Made by a program: the position numbers and the translations under genes. Below the pieces are notes generated by a model. It saw only the letters and a program-made list of their open reading frames with translations, was not told the DNA's origin and ran no database searches. Shown in pieces: positions 53,892 to 63,674 of a DNA stretch of 64,000 bases (its first letter is position 1; each line of letters starts with the position of its first letter). This DNA is from Polaribacter sp. WD7 (GTDB lineage Bacteria; Bacteroidota; Bacteroidia; Flavobacteriales; Flavobacteriaceae): NCBI RefSeq assembly GCF_003335085.1, contig NZ_QPEJ01000016.1, positions 310,001 to 374,000 of the forward strand, read 5' to 3'.

Positions 53892-54479
53892 TTGGATTAT
53901 AAAAATTTTATACCTGCTGAGGCTATTCCGTTTGTTCAATTTTTGATTTATGAGCATTCTTTTGTTTTAAAAATTGTAAACCAACGTCAAACTAAACATG
54001 GAGATTTTAGACAATTGCAGCATGGAAAATTTCAAATTACCGTTAACAACAACTTAAATAAACACCAGTTTTTATTAACCTTGATACATGAAATTGCACA
54101 TCATGTAACACATCAAAAATTTGGGAGAGTACAACCTCATGGTCAAGAATGGAAAACTGTATTTCAGCACTTAATGCTTCCTTTTTTAAAGCCAGAAATT
54201 TATCCTTTAAAAATATTACCGCATCTTGCCAATTACCTTAAAAACCCAAAGGCGAGTACAGATACAGATGTTAATTTATCTCTGGCTTTACGAGGAAATA
54301 GTGCAGAAGATGGAAAACATTTTATTTTTGATATCCCTCAAGGTGATTTTTTTGAATTTAAAAATACCATTTACAAAAGAGGTCACAAACGTAGAACTCG
54401 TTTTGAATGCTTAAACATGACTACAAAAAAAGTATACTTGTTCAATCAAAATGTTGAAGTTGTAAAAATCAACTCTTAA
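53892..54479 (+). CDS. SprT-like zinc metalloprotein
   Basis: A 195-residue protein with the SprT-like start I-P-A-E-A-I-P-F-V, V-N-N-N-L-N-K-H-Q-F and the metalloprotease motif H66-E67-x2-H70 (H-E-I-A-H-H). The second half is a beta-ribbon or zinc-like segment (R-R-T-R-F-E-C) with only one cysteine, so the usual zinc ribbon is lost. The start is a TTG at 53892, since no ATG in the frame precedes the conserved region. Confidence 0.82.
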   Translation: MDYKNFIPAEAIPFVQFLIYEHSFVLKIVNQRQTKHGDFRQLQHGKFQITVNNNLNKHQFLLTLIHEIAHHVTHQKFGRVQPHGQEWKTVFQHLMLPFLKPEIYPLKILPHLANYLKNPKASTDTDVNLSLALRGNSAEDGKHFIFDIPQGDFFEFKNTIYKRGHKRRTRFECLNMTTKKVYLFNQNVEVVKINS

Positions 54480-54502
54480 AAATATTACTTTAAAACACCT
54501 CT

Positions 54503-55975
54503 TTAACGCTCTCTTTTAAGAAAAAGAGTATCTAATTCCAATTCTTTTTGCAGCCAACTTCTTAGTTCTTTTTCTTTTGTATTGACAATACTATCCGGAA
54601 TTTTGATACTCCATTTTATAGTTGCTATAGGCATTGTATCTATTTTGATAAAATCTTTAGAAGACAAAACGCTTGCAAACCCAATTTCTTCAATATCTAC
54701 ATATCTAATTTTAGCATCTTTTGCTATTCTACTAAAAGCAACTACCTTCTGATTTTTATTTAGAGCATCTTCCTCTATTCTTTGATTTAAAGAAGTTATG
54801 GTTTCCTGCAAATCACTAATTTGTTTTTGCAAACCTGCAATGATGTTTTTACTCTCTAATAATTCTTCTCTTTTTTCTTTATACGCACTTGTAATCAAAG
54901 CAAAACTTTTGGTATCACTCCCTTTAATTTTTAAAGAAAAACCTTCTAAATTTGGATATTCTTTGGCATCCGCTAACTCATTAGTTAAATCATTTTCTGT
55001 AGCTTCTGTAACCTCATTAAAAAAGTTTAAAGAAATCTCCTTTTTATCTAAGTCTCTACTCCAATCCATCAATTGTAAGTACTTGTTAGATTTTATTTCA
55101 TTGTTAATAAAACCATTAATTTGCGTATTTATTTGATTCTCATTAAACACACGAATAAATGTAAAAATTGCAGGAATCATTACAGAAACACCTACAATTG
55201 TAGCTACAGTTGCATAACGTTTTCTCTTGGCAGCATTTGCATATTTATGCATTGGAAAACGCAACAGTTTTAATACAATAAATGTTGCTAATGCAATAAA
55301 AATAGTATTAATTGTAAATAAGTATAAGGCTCCAAAAAAATATTGCCAGTTCCCTTTTGCTAATCCATAACCAGCTGTACATAAAGGAGGCATCAACGCT
55401 GTACCAATGGCAACCCCAAAAATCACTGAAGCTATTGTACCTCTTTTAGTTCTTGCAACCATTAAAGCTAAACCTCCAAAAAAAGCAATTAATACATCTC
55501 TTATATCTGGACTTACACGCCCTAATAGTTCAGAATTATCTTCGCTTAACGGAAAAAAGTAAAAGAACAAAAAAGAAGCTAATAAACTCAACCCTATCAT
55601 TGTTCCTAAATTAGTCAAGGATTTTTTAAAAGTAACAATATCATTTAAAGCAAATGACATCCCTATTCCTAAAATAGGTCCCATAAGAGGAGAAATTAAC
55701 ATGGCACCAATAACAACCGCTGTAGAATTTGCATTTAAACCTATAGAAGCCACAAAAACTGCAAATATTAACACCCATGCTGTTGCCCCTTTAAAAGGTA
55801 TATCTGCCTTTATTGCTTGAAGTGTAGCTTCATGATCTGTATCCTCTCTAAAATCTAAAAGTTCTTTAAGGTACTGTTTTATACTCTCTAAAAAACCTTT
55901 GGCATCTTTTTGCAGGTTTTTTTTTGACTCTTCTTGACTGTTTTGTGCTTGTTTTTTGTGAGTTTCTTCTTCCAT
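54503..55975 (-). CDS. DUF389 domain membrane protein
   Basis: A 490-residue membrane protein with the DUF389 signature S-T-A-V-V-I-G-A-M-L-I-S-P-L-M-G-P-I (about 85-102) and G-T-A-L-M-P-P-L-C (about 192-200), in a core of six or seven helices. The C-terminus from about residue 285 is soluble with a coiled-coil near 375-405. Function unknown. The ATG at 55975 is preferred over an adjacent TTG. Confidence 0.9.
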   Translation of the reverse strand: MEEETHKKQAQNSQEESKKNLQKDAKGFLESIKQYLKELLDFREDTDHEATLQAIKADIPFKGATAWVLIFAVFVASIGLNANSTAVVIGAMLISPLMGPILGIGMSFALNDIVTFKKSLTNLGTMIGLSLLASFLFFYFFPLSEDNSELLGRVSPDIRDVLIAFFGGLALMVARTKRGTIASVIFGVAIGTALMPPLCTAGYGLAKGNWQYFFGALYLFTINTIFIALATFIVLKLLRFPMHKYANAAKRKRYATVATIVGVSVMIPAIFTFIRVFNENQINTQINGFINNEIKSNKYLQLMDWSRDLDKKEISLNFFNEVTEATENDLTNELADAKEYPNLEGFSLKIKGSDTKSFALITSAYKEKREELLESKNIIAGLQKQISDLQETITSLNQRIEEDALNKNQKVVAFSRIAKDAKIRYVDIEEIGFASVLSSKDFIKIDTMPIATIKWSIKIPDSIVNTKEKELRSWLQKELELDTLFLKRER

Positions 55976-56036
55976 CAAAAAATAATTTTATCTTGGTGAA
56001 GGTACAAAAAAGTACACTTAAGATAGTATTCTTTTA

Positions 56037-56570
56037 CTACTCTAAATATATTTTATCTATCAAAAGTTGAAAATTTTCAGCTTTTTTATTACCAATTAAA
56101 AAAGCAATCTCTTCAATAAAATTCGAAGAAAAATTTGGTATTTCTAAGACTCTTCCTCTAAAGGCTGGATACATTTTCGATAACTCTACGGTTATCGTTT
56201 CCCAGTTTCCTTGAGTTTGAAAAGAAAAGATGTAAGAATGAGCGTCTACTCTATCTTTTTTAATACGAAATTGATATGCTTTACCATCACCTTTTATTTT
56301 TAAAATAATTTTAGAATATTCACTAATTCTTTTTTTATCAAAACCATATCGCAAAGAAGAAAAACCTCCATTATTCTCTAAAGAAACTTTACCAGAAAAC
56401 TCACCAAAACCTTCTTTGTTTAATCTAAAATTTCCGCTAGACTTACCTCCCATAACAACATCATCTACTATTCTCCATTTTGAGATGTTAGTGTTTTTGT
56501 TAAAATCAAATAAAATATTTTCTTGCATCATCATAAATATAATTTGTAGTATTAAAAGAAATTTGCTCAT
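56037..56570 (-). CDS. CIA30 family protein
   Basis: A 177-residue protein with a short N-terminal hydrophobic segment (residues 4-14, possibly a signal). The CIA30/NDUFAF1-like beta-sandwich is shown by W-R-I-V-D-D-V-V-M-G-G-K-S-S-G, F-S-G-K-V-S-L-E-N-N-G-G-F-S-S and the K-G-D-G-K-A-Y-Q-F-R-I segment. In mitochondria the family helps assemble complex I; bacterial members have uncertain roles. It lies downstream of tRNA-Lys on the same strand. Confidence 0.85.
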   Translation of the reverse strand: MSKFLLILQIIFMMMQENILFDFNKNTNISKWRIVDDVVMGGKSSGNFRLNKEGFGEFSGKVSLENNGGFSSLRYGFDKKRISEYSKIILKIKGDGKAYQFRIKKDRVDAHSYIFSFQTQGNWETITVELSKMYPAFRGRVLEIPNFSSNFIEEIAFLIGNKKAENFQLLIDKIYLE

Positions 56571-56623
56571 AGAATATTCAAGATAAGCACAAAAATGTAA
56601 TCAAAGAAATGAAGACTAAAAAA

Positions 56624-56654
56624 AAAGACTCTATGCAAATTGCAGAGAGTCTTT
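56624..56654 (-). terminator. Hairpin terminator of tRNA-Lys
   Basis: AAAGACTCT and AGAGTCTTT (56624-56632 and 56646-56654) pair, with TGCAA/TTGCA extending the stem inside. The minus-strand transcript ends in a T-run. It lies four bases beyond the tRNA. Confidence 0.8.
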
Positions 56655-56658
56655 AAAG

Positions 56659-56731
56659 TGACCGGGCTGGGGCTCGAACCCAGGACCCTCTCCTTAAAAG
56701 GGAGATGCTCTACCAACTGAGCTACCAGGTC
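56659..56731 (-). tRNA. tRNA-Lys (anticodon UUU)
   Basis: A 73-nt tRNA on the minus strand. The acceptor stem GACCTGG / CCCGGTC, D-arm GCTC-AGTTGGTA-GAGC, anticodon stem TCTCC / GGAGA with loop CTTTTAA (anticodon TTT), and the T-arm CTGGG-TTCGAGC-CCCAG all pair correctly. The discriminator base is A. CCA is not encoded in the DNA, so it must be added. Confidence 0.97.
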
Positions 56732-56794
56732 ATTTCTTTTTCGTTTTAGCGGGTGCAAATATATAAGTTATTTTAATAAAAACAAATCTATTTT

Positions 56795-57562
56795 TTATTT
56801 TGTTTGATTAAGATGAGCTTGCCTTACTTTCTTTAATAAATCTGAAGAATATACAAAATCTACAACAGCCTCATTTTCAGTTTTAAAAATATCTTCACTA
56901 GTACCTTCCCACTCTTTTTTTCCATCTTTTAAAAAAATAATTTTTTCTCCTATTTCCAATACAGAGTTCATATCATGCGTATTAATTACAGTGGTAATTT
57001 GATATTCATCTGTAATTTCTTGAATTAAGTTATCTATAACTATTGCGGTTCTAGGATCTAGTCCAGAGTTAGGTTCATCACAAAAAAGGTATTTTGGATT
57101 CATTACTATGGCTCTAGCTATAGCAACCCTTTTTTGCATCCCTCCAGACAATTCTGCTGGTAACTTTTTATTAGAATCTTTTAATTTCACACGTTTTAAG
57201 ACAAAATTTACTCTGTCTAACATTTCTTCTTCAGATTTTTTAGTAAACATTTTTAATGGAAACATAACGTTGTCTTGGACGGTTTGAGAATCAAACAAGG
57301 CACTACCTTGAAAAACCATACCAATTTCTTGTCTCCATTGTTGTTTTTCGTCATCCGTAAACTTTGTATTTATTCTCCCATCAAATGCAATAGTTCCTTT
57401 TTCAGGTTTATGTAATCCTATCAACGATTTTATAAATACTGTTTTTCCAGAGCCACTTTGTCCTATTATTAAATTTGTTTTACCAGGATGAAATGTTGCA
57501 TCAATTCCTTTCAACACTTGTACTTTTCCAAAACCTTTATGTAAATTTTTTACTTCTATCAT
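56795..57562 (-). CDS. ABC transporter ATP-binding protein, MlaF type
   Basis: A 255-residue cytosolic ATPase. Walker A is G-Q-S-G-S-G-K-T at 34-41, the signature L-S-G-G-M-Q-K-R near residue 141, and Walker B L-F-C-D-E-P near 162. The sequence and the partner gene indicate the Mla phospholipid transport system at the outer membrane. It follows the permease by three bases. A MlaD gene is not seen. Confidence 0.92.
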   Translation of the reverse strand: MIEVKNLHKGFGKVQVLKGIDATFHPGKTNLIIGQSGSGKTVFIKSLIGLHKPEKGTIAFDGRINTKFTDDEKQQWRQEIGMVFQGSALFDSQTVQDNVMFPLKMFTKKSEEEMLDRVNFVLKRVKLKDSNKKLPAELSGGMQKRVAIARAIVMNPKYLFCDEPNSGLDPRTAIVIDNLIQEITDEYQITTVINTHDMNSVLEIGEKIIFLKDGKKEWEGTSEDIFKTENEAVVDFVYSSDLLKKVRQAHLNQTK

Positions 57563-57565
57563 AAA

Positions 57566-58306
57566 CTATGTCAATAGCATTTGAGTTAAAATATAATTAG
57601 CAATCACAATTAAGATGGTTGTCCAAACAACAGATTGTGTACTTGCTCTACCAACAGCTATAGAACCCCCTTTAACATAATATCCGTGATACGAAGGAAC
57701 CGTAGCTATTAAAAAAGCAAAAACCAATGTTTTTATAATGGCATAAGCAAGCAAGAAAGGATCAAAATCCAATTGAATTCCTACTATATAATCTACTCCT
57801 GCAAATAGTCCTGAGATATAACCTGCTGTCCATCCTCCAAAAATACCTAAAAACATTCCAAGAGTAATTAGAAAAGGGTAAAAGAAAATGGTGGCAAGTA
57901 CTTTTGGTAGAACTAAATGATTCAAAGAATTTATACCCATAACCTCTAAAGCATCTATTTGTTCTGTAACTCTCATAGTACCAATACTAGAGGTTATATA
58001 AGAACCCACTTTACCTGCTAAAATTATAGAACAAAATGTAGGCGCAAACTCTAAAATTATAGATCGTTTAGCAGCAAAACCAATTAATGAATCTGGTATA
58101 AAAGGATTATCTAAATTTAGTGCTGTTTGTAGTGCAATTACCCCCCCTATAAAGAAAGAGATAAACATAATTATTCCTAAAGATTTTAATCCTAAATCTT
58201 CTACTTCTTTCATAAAAGCTTGATAAAACAATTTAAAACGCTGAGGCTTCGTAAAAACCCTGCTTAACATTAAAAAATATTTACCAATATGCTCTATATA
58301 ATTCAT
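57566..58306 (-). CDS. MlaE family ABC transporter permease
   Basis: A 246-residue inner-membrane permease with about five hydrophobic helices. MlaE marks are F-F-I-G-G-V-I-A-L-Q-T-A, the long T-E-Q-I-D-A-L-E-V-M-G-I-N segment and V-G-R-A-S-T-Q-S-V-V. It pairs with the MlaF-like ATPase three bases downstream and is the first gene of this two-gene unit. Direction of lipid movement is not determined. Confidence 0.92.
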   Translation of the reverse strand: MNYIEHIGKYFLMLSRVFTKPQRFKLFYQAFMKEVEDLGLKSLGIIMFISFFIGGVIALQTALNLDNPFIPDSLIGFAAKRSIILEFAPTFCSIILAGKVGSYITSSIGTMRVTEQIDALEVMGINSLNHLVLPKVLATIFFYPFLITLGMFLGIFGGWTAGYISGLFAGVDYIVGIQLDFDPFLLAYAIIKTLVFAFLIATVPSYHGYYVKGGSIAVGRASTQSVVWTTILIVIANYILTQMLLT

Positions 58307-58416
58307 AGAATTAAATTTTATGCTAAAGTATTAAAATATCATCAATAGAAAGTTAAATTGATTACTTGAAGATAAAAATAATTACTTTTGATGAATTGTT
58401 TTTAAAAAACATTTTT

Positions 58417-60054
58417 ATGAAGTTTAAAATAATACTTAGTCTTTTCTCTATTTTTTGCTTGTTATCTTGTAAACAGGATAATCAACAAAAAGTTAAGCCC
58501 AAATTAGTTGTAGGTATTATTATTGACCAAATGCGTTACGATTACTTAACTCGTTTTGAAAACAGATATGAAGATGATGGATTTAAGCGACTGTTAAAAA
58601 ACGGATTTTCTTTAGAAAATGCTCATTATAATTACATCCCTACATATACGGCTGTTGGGCACTCTTCTGTTTACACAGGAACAACACCTAGTGAACACGG
58701 AATTATTAGTAACAATTGGTATGATAAATTTTTAAAAAAAACGATTTATTGTGTTGACGATGAAAATTACAGCACTATAGGAGACAATAGTGACTCTGGT
58801 AAAAAATCTCCAAACAGGTTATTTACTACAACTGTAACAGACCAACTACAATTGGCACAAAACAAACACGGAAAAACAATTGGAATTGCAATAAAAGATA
58901 GGTCAGCAATTTTACCTGTTGGTCATACTGCAACTGCAGCCTATTGGTATAATGGAGGAAATTTTAACAACTGGATTACTAGTTCTTATTATATGAGCAC
59001 ATTACCTAATTGGGTAACCAACTTTAACGCAAACAATAATGCTGATGAATATTTAAACACAACTTGGAATACCTTATACGATATAAAAACATACACCAAC
59101 AGCAGACCCGACAACTCTATTTTTGAAGGTACCTTCAAAGGCAATCAAACACCAACTTTTCCAAAAAAACTAAAAGAACTAAGAATTAAAAATGGAAATT
59201 TTGATTTAATTAAATCTATTCCTGCTGGTAATACTCTTACAACTGATTTTGCTAAAGCTGCCATAATTGGTGAAAATCTCGGTAAAACAGATGTTACCGA
59301 TTTCATAGCTATCAGCTACTCATCTACAGATTATATAGGTCATAAGTTTGGACCAGCTTCTGTAGAAATTGAAGATACTTATTTAAGACTTGACAAAGAT
59401 TTAGCAAATTTTTTTAATTTTTTAGACCAACAAGTTGGAAAAGACAATTACTTAGTTTTCTTAACTGCAGATCATGCTGCTGTTCACGTGCCTGCTTATT
59501 TACAATCTTTAAAAATTGCTGCACATTATCTTGACATCAATAAATTTAGAAACTTTATTCTAGAAATTACTAAGAAATATTTTAACTCTACAGAATTGAT
59601 AGAAAACGTATCTAATTATCAAATTTTCTTAGACAAAGAAAAAATTGAAGCTCTAGGGTTTTCTGTTAATAATGTTGCACAAAAATTAGCAGATGAAGTG
59701 CTTAATTTTAATGGAATATACAAAGCTGTTACTGCAAGAACATTACAAACTACTCATTTTTCTTCAGGAATTTTAAACTCTCTTCAAAACGGTTACAATC
59801 AAAAACTATCTGGTGATGTTTTAATGATACCTTACCCAGCTACTTTAATAAGGGAAAGAACGGGTACTAGCCATGGGTCTGGGTATTCTTATGACACCCA
59901 CGTTCCAATAATTTTTTATGGAAACGGAATTAAAAAAGGAAGGTCTTCAAAAAGATATAATATTACTGACATTGCCCCTACAATTGCAAATTTATTACAA
60001 ATTGAAGCTCCAAATAGCACAAACGGAATTGTAATTAACGAAGCTTTAAAATAG
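58417..60054 (+). CDS. pafA: Alkaline phosphatase PafA-like
   Basis: A 545-residue secreted/lipoprotein phosphatase (lipobox L-L-S-C, C18). It has the alkaline phosphatase-fold metal sites: D37 (I-I-D-Q-M-R-Y-D), the nucleophile T78 (I-P-T-Y-T-A-V-G-H), D/H in Y-S-S-T-D-Y-I-G-H (about 305), A-D-H-A near 354, and the late H in T-H-V-P-I-I-F-Y-G. The threonine nucleophile is a PafA feature. It likely releases phosphate in the periplasm. No Pho-box-like repeat is evident. Confidence 0.92.
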   Translation: MKFKIILSLFSIFCLLSCKQDNQQKVKPKLVVGIIIDQMRYDYLTRFENRYEDDGFKRLLKNGFSLENAHYNYIPTYTAVGHSSVYTGTTPSEHGIISNNWYDKFLKKTIYCVDDENYSTIGDNSDSGKKSPNRLFTTTVTDQLQLAQNKHGKTIGIAIKDRSAILPVGHTATAAYWYNGGNFNNWITSSYYMSTLPNWVTNFNANNNADEYLNTTWNTLYDIKTYTNSRPDNSIFEGTFKGNQTPTFPKKLKELRIKNGNFDLIKSIPAGNTLTTDFAKAAIIGENLGKTDVTDFIAISYSSTDYIGHKFGPASVEIEDTYLRLDKDLANFFNFLDQQVGKDNYLVFLTADHAAVHVPAYLQSLKIAAHYLDINKFRNFILEITKKYFNSTELIENVSNYQIFLDKEKIEALGFSVNNVAQKLADEVLNFNGIYKAVTARTLQTTHFSSGILNSLQNGYNQKLSGDVLMIPYPATLIRERTGTSHGSGYSYDTHVPIIFYGNGIKKGRSSKRYNITDIAPTIANLLQIEAPNSTNGIVINEALK

Positions 60055-60058
60055 CCTT

Positions 60059-60994
60059 TTACACGTTTTTAGGTAGAAAAATCTCTGCCATCATACACCT
60101 AGCACTTCCACCACCACAAGTTTCTATCGTTTCTAAAGAACTGGATAATATAGTACAATATTGGTTTATTTGTTTTTTTTGAAAAGTGGTTAAACTGAGG
60201 TGTGCAGATTCACTCATAACTAAAAAAGACGTTCCTTTATCATTTTCCACTTGAAGCATATTGCCTGCAAATTGCGTTAACTGAGTTTCTGAAATGTCAA
60301 TTACCTTTTTACCATCTTCTTTAAAATGTTTTAATAAAGATTTACGCTCTTTTTTATCATCTATTGCAGACAAGCAAACAATAACAAATGCATCTGCAAC
60401 ACATATCATAACATTAGTATGATATATCAATTCTCTTTTATTTCCTACGGTTTGGTATGCAGCAAAAATAATAGGTGTATACTCAAAATCTTCACAAAAT
60501 TCAATAAGCAACTCTTCATTAGCTCTAGGAGACAATGCACAATACGCCTTTTTATGCGTTCTATCTAAAACCATACTTCCTGTACCCTCTAGAAAAAAAC
60601 CTTCATCTTCTGCAGCTGTATAATCCATGATTTCATTAATAATAAAACCTTTACTCTCTATCTCTTCTAAAACATCTTCTCTTCTCTCTAACCTTCTATT
60701 CTCAGCAAACATTGGATATATAGCTACGGTACCATTAGCATGAAAAGAAATCCAATTATTTGGAAAAACTGAGTCTGGAGTGTCTGTAGATTTATCATCA
60801 GCAACAACAATTACCTCAATACCATGTTCTTTCAGTTTTTTTACAAAATCATCAAACTCTTGTTGTGCCTTTTCGTTAATTCTTGCGTTTTCTAAAGCAA
60901 TATCTTCTTGATAAAAATTGTTTACCGCAGTTTGCTCGTTCTTCCTAAAACCTGAAGGGCGAACCATTAAAATTGTGTTAGTCGTTTGTTTCAT
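60059..60994 (-). CDS. ctlX: CtlX-like citrulline utilisation hydrolase (amidinotransferase fold)
   Basis: A 311-residue member of the guanidino-modifying enzyme family. Catalytic features are the late cysteine in G-G-G-S-A-R-C-M-M (about residue 301), Y-H-T-N-V-M near 192 and D-S-V-F-P-N-N-W near 73. In named relatives it hydrolyses citrulline. A stand-alone gene, convergent with pafA with four bases between. Confidence 0.85.
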   Translation of the reverse strand: MKQTTNTILMVRPSGFRKNEQTAVNNFYQEDIALENARINEKAQQEFDDFVKKLKEHGIEVIVVADDKSTDTPDSVFPNNWISFHANGTVAIYPMFAENRRLERREDVLEEIESKGFIINEIMDYTAAEDEGFFLEGTGSMVLDRTHKKAYCALSPRANEELLIEFCEDFEYTPIIFAAYQTVGNKRELIYHTNVMICVADAFVIVCLSAIDDKKERKSLLKHFKEDGKKVIDISETQLTQFAGNMLQVENDKGTSFLVMSESAHLSLTTFQKKQINQYCTILSSSLETIETCGGGSARCMMAEIFLPKNV

Positions 60995-61135
60995 TTGTAA
61001 AATTTAACCACACAAAATTAGTTCTTTTTTTTCTTAGAAAATTCTTAATTATTCCTATCTCAAAACCAATTATTTATAAATTTTATCAGATAAAAATTAT
61101 GACGATTTGTAAAAGGTTTTTGTATTTTTACAAGA

Positions 61136-61801
61136 ATGAAAAAACTATTAATTCTTCTATTACTCTATTCTTACAGTCTAACAGCTCAAAAATTAGCAAA
61201 AGGTTTTGTCTATCTTAATGATGTTGATAAAAGTATTCAATCTGAACTTAGATATTTTAGTAACAATAATTTTATAGGAAAACCTATAGATGGATATCAT
61301 AAGAATTGTATAATTATTACCCTAAAAGCAGCATTACAACTTAAAGAAATTCAACAACAACTTGTTAAACAGGGGCTGAGTTTAAAAATTTATGATGCCT
61401 ATAGACCACAAGAAGCTGTGAATCATTTTGTAAAATGGGCTAGAATTTTAGATGATACTTTAATGAAAAAAGAATACTATCCAGATGTGCCAAAATCAAA
61501 ATTATTCTCTTTAGGTTTTATTGCTTCAAAATCAGGACACACAAGAGGAAGCACTGTAGATTTAACAATAATAGACACTAAAACAGGTAAAGAATTAGAC
61601 ATGGGGAGTCCTTATGATTTTTTTGGGAAAGAATCACATCCTTTTTACAAAAATATCGCTAAAGAGCAACAAAAAAACAGACTTCTTCTTCGAAATATTA
61701 TGATAAAGAATGGGTTTACCCCATATAATAATGAGTGGTGGCATTTTACTTTAAAAAACGAACCTTTTCCAAAAACATATTTTAATTTTCCTATTGAATA
61801 G
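61136..61801 (+). CDS. M15 family D-Ala-D-Ala dipeptidase (VanX-like)
   Basis: A 221-residue exported enzyme with a signal peptide (residues 1-17, ending LTAQ). The zinc motif S-x-H135-x3-G-x3-D142 (S-K-S-G-H-T-R-G-S-T-V-D), and E200-W-W-H203 (the catalytic glutamate and third ligand) match VanX/DdpX. It splits D-Ala-D-Ala in the periplasm and recycles wall peptides; it need not confer glycopeptide resistance, since no vanA/H is present. Confidence 0.92.
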   Translation: MKKLLILLLLYSYSLTAQKLAKGFVYLNDVDKSIQSELRYFSNNNFIGKPIDGYHKNCIIITLKAALQLKEIQQQLVKQGLSLKIYDAYRPQEAVNHFVKWARILDDTLMKKEYYPDVPKSKLFSLGFIASKSGHTRGSTVDLTIIDTKTGKELDMGSPYDFFGKESHPFYKNIAKEQQKNRLLLRNIMIKNGFTPYNNEWWHFTLKNEPFPKTYFNFPIE

Positions 61802-61844
61802 TAAGTTTTAACAAAACTAAAACGACTTCATTAAAAATCGGCAT

Positions 61845-61852
61845 TATATTTG
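61845..61852 (+). promoter_or_regulatory. Candidate -7 element (TATATTTG)
   Basis: An exact TAnnTTTG match 28 bases upstream of the start of the secreted 223-residue protein gene. Motif-based inference. Confidence 0.45.
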
Positions 61853-61880
61853 TTTACTATTGCATGAATAGTTTTTTGAT

Positions 61881-62552
61881 ATGAATTTAAAATTAAATTT
61901 TTTTTTATCCTGCATTATAGCCCTAATAGCATTTCAGGCCAATGCACAATTAGATAGTAATAATGGTAATCAAGAAAAAGGAAAAATTAAGTCTATTTCT
62001 TTAAAAAATTCTAAAGCGGTAAAAAAGCCTACATCTATTACACCAAATAATAATGATGGATTTAAAAGCGCGTACCAAAAAGAGCAAGAAAAATTAAAAA
62101 GGCAACAAGCGCAAAACGCACTGAACAATAAAGGAATTTTAACGAAACAAAAAATAAACGAAGAGCGTTTTTTAAAAGCCTTTAAAAAAATAAATGGGCA
62201 ATTTATTTATCCTAAAATAGATCAAGATTTAGGTAGTATAAGAACAAACTCTAAAAGTGTAAATATTATCTGTAGAGACTTTCAATATCCTGATGGAGAC
62301 AGAATTACAATATATGTAAATGATGTACCTGTCGTAACAAATATCATACTTCAACAGAGCTATCAAAAATTTTCAATTCCGTTACAGGTTGGCATTAATA
62401 AAATTGCTTTTAAAGCATTAAATCAAGGCACTTCTGGTCCAAACACAGCTGCTTTTAAGGTATATAATGACGATGGAATGCTAATTTCATCAAAAGAGTG
62501 GAATCTAGCCACTGGTGCAAAAGCTACTTTACTTGTTGCAAAAGACAAATAA
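61881..62552 (+). CDS. Secreted hypothetical protein beside pdhA
   Basis: A 223-residue exported protein with a signal peptide (ending QANAQ, residue 23). A lysine/asparagine-rich, possibly disordered section (about 24-105) precedes a compact C-terminal beta-domain (about 115-220; V-N-I-I-C-R-D-F-Q-Y-P-D-G-D-R-I-T-I-Y-V-N). I do not recognise a family; the beta-domain is reminiscent of small carbohydrate- or protein-binding folds. A link to the neighbouring pdhA is not implied by strand or function. Confidence 0.65.
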   Translation: MNLKLNFFLSCIIALIAFQANAQLDSNNGNQEKGKIKSISLKNSKAVKKPTSITPNNNDGFKSAYQKEQEKLKRQQAQNALNNKGILTKQKINEERFLKAFKKINGQFIYPKIDQDLGSIRTNSKSVNIICRDFQYPDGDRITIYVNDVPVVTNIILQQSYQKFSIPLQVGINKIAFKALNQGTSGPNTAAFKVYNDDGMLISSKEWNLATGAKATLLVAKDK

Positions 62553-62612
62553 ACAAGTAATTTTTATTTGTTTAAAATCCCATTCACGTTTTTTTATTCT
62601 ACTCAAAACAGT

Positions 62613-62620
62613 TATTTTTG
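62613..62620 (+). promoter_or_regulatory. Candidate -7 element (TATTTTTG) for pdhA
   Basis: An exact TAnnTTTG match with a predicted leader of about 55 bases before the pdhA start. Motif-based inference. Confidence 0.45.
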
Positions 62621-62681
62621 CGTTTCTAAATAGTTAAAATTTTATTTTTAGTTATTTCTAAAACAAACAATAATTATTATA

Positions 62682-63671
62682 ATGAAAAAAATCACCAAAC
62701 AAACCTACTTAGATTGGTACAAAAACATGCTTTTTTGGCGTAAATTTGAAGACAAACTTGCTTCTGTTTACATTCAACAAAAAGTTAGAGGTTTTTTGCA
62801 CTTATACAATGGTCAAGAAGCTATTTTAGCTGGAGCATTACATGCAATGGACTTATCAAAAGATAAAATGATTACTGCTTACAGAAATCATGTACAACCA
62901 ATTGGTATGGGAGAAGATCCTAAACGTGTTATGGCAGAATTGTACGGAAAAGCAACTGGTACTTCTAAAGGTATGGGTGGTTCTATGCACATTTTTTCTA
63001 AAGAATTTGGTTTCTACGGTGGGCATGGAATTGTTGGTGGACAAATTCCATTAGGAGCAGGAATTGCTTTTGGAGACAAATATAAAGGTAGTGATGGTGT
63101 TACCTTAACCTGTTTTGGAGACGGTGCTGCGAGACAAGGATCTTTACACGAAGCATTTAACCTAGCAATGTTATGGAAATTACCTGTAATTTTTATTTGT
63201 GAAAATAACGGTTATGCAATGGGTACTTCTGTAAAAAGAACTGCAAACCATACAGATATTTGGAAATTAGGTTTAGGTTATGAAATGCCATGTGGTCCTG
63301 TAGACGCTATGAACCCAATTAAAGTTGCAGAAGCAGTAGATGAGGCTATTCAAAGAGCAAGACGCGGAGACGGACCAACGTTTTTAGAAATGAAAACATA
63401 TAGATACAGAGGTCATTCAATGTCTGATGCACAACACTACAGAACAAAAGACGAAGTTGAAGAATACAAAAAAATCGATCCAATAACACAAGTAAAAGAT
63501 ATCATACTTGAAAAAGGATATGCAACAGAAGATGAAATTTCTGCAATCGATAAAGAAGTGAAAGGTATGGTTAAAGAATGTGAAAAATTCGCAGATGAAT
63601 CTCCATATCCAGAAACTCAACAATTATATGATATGGTTTATGAACAAGAAGATTATCCTTTTATAAGTTAA
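62682..63671 (+). CDS. pdhA: Pyruvate dehydrogenase E1 component, alpha subunit
   Basis: A 329-residue thiamine-dependent subunit that decarboxylates pyruvate in the PDH complex. The ThDP motif starts at G-D-G (146-148, F-G-D-G-A-A-R-Q-G) and ends at E-N-N (174-176). The phosphorylation-loop-like Y-R-Y-R-G-H-S-M-S-D segment is near residue 240. It precedes the E2 gene by three bases on the same strand; the E1 beta gene is not adjacent here, as is common in Bacteroidota. Confidence 0.96.
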   Translation: MKKITKQTYLDWYKNMLFWRKFEDKLASVYIQQKVRGFLHLYNGQEAILAGALHAMDLSKDKMITAYRNHVQPIGMGEDPKRVMAELYGKATGTSKGMGGSMHIFSKEFGFYGGHGIVGGQIPLGAGIAFGDKYKGSDGVTLTCFGDGAARQGSLHEAFNLAMLWKLPVIFICENNGYAMGTSVKRTANHTDIWKLGLGYEMPCGPVDAMNPIKVAEAVDEAIQRARRGDGPTFLEMKTYRYRGHSMSDAQHYRTKDEVEEYKKIDPITQVKDIILEKGYATEDEISAIDKEVKGMVKECEKFADESPYPETQQLYDMVYEQEDYPFIS

Positions 63672-63674
63672 AAT

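Noticed and set aside
56567..56758. 63-residue reading frame across the tRNA-Lys region
   Set aside because: It lies over the tRNA and its flanks, has no family features and the complete cloverleaf explains the sequence.
61136..61801. Glycopeptide-resistance (van) locus
   Set aside because: Only a VanX-like dipeptidase is present; no VanA- or VanH-type gene is near and the normal ddl is elsewhere. Wall recycling is more likely.
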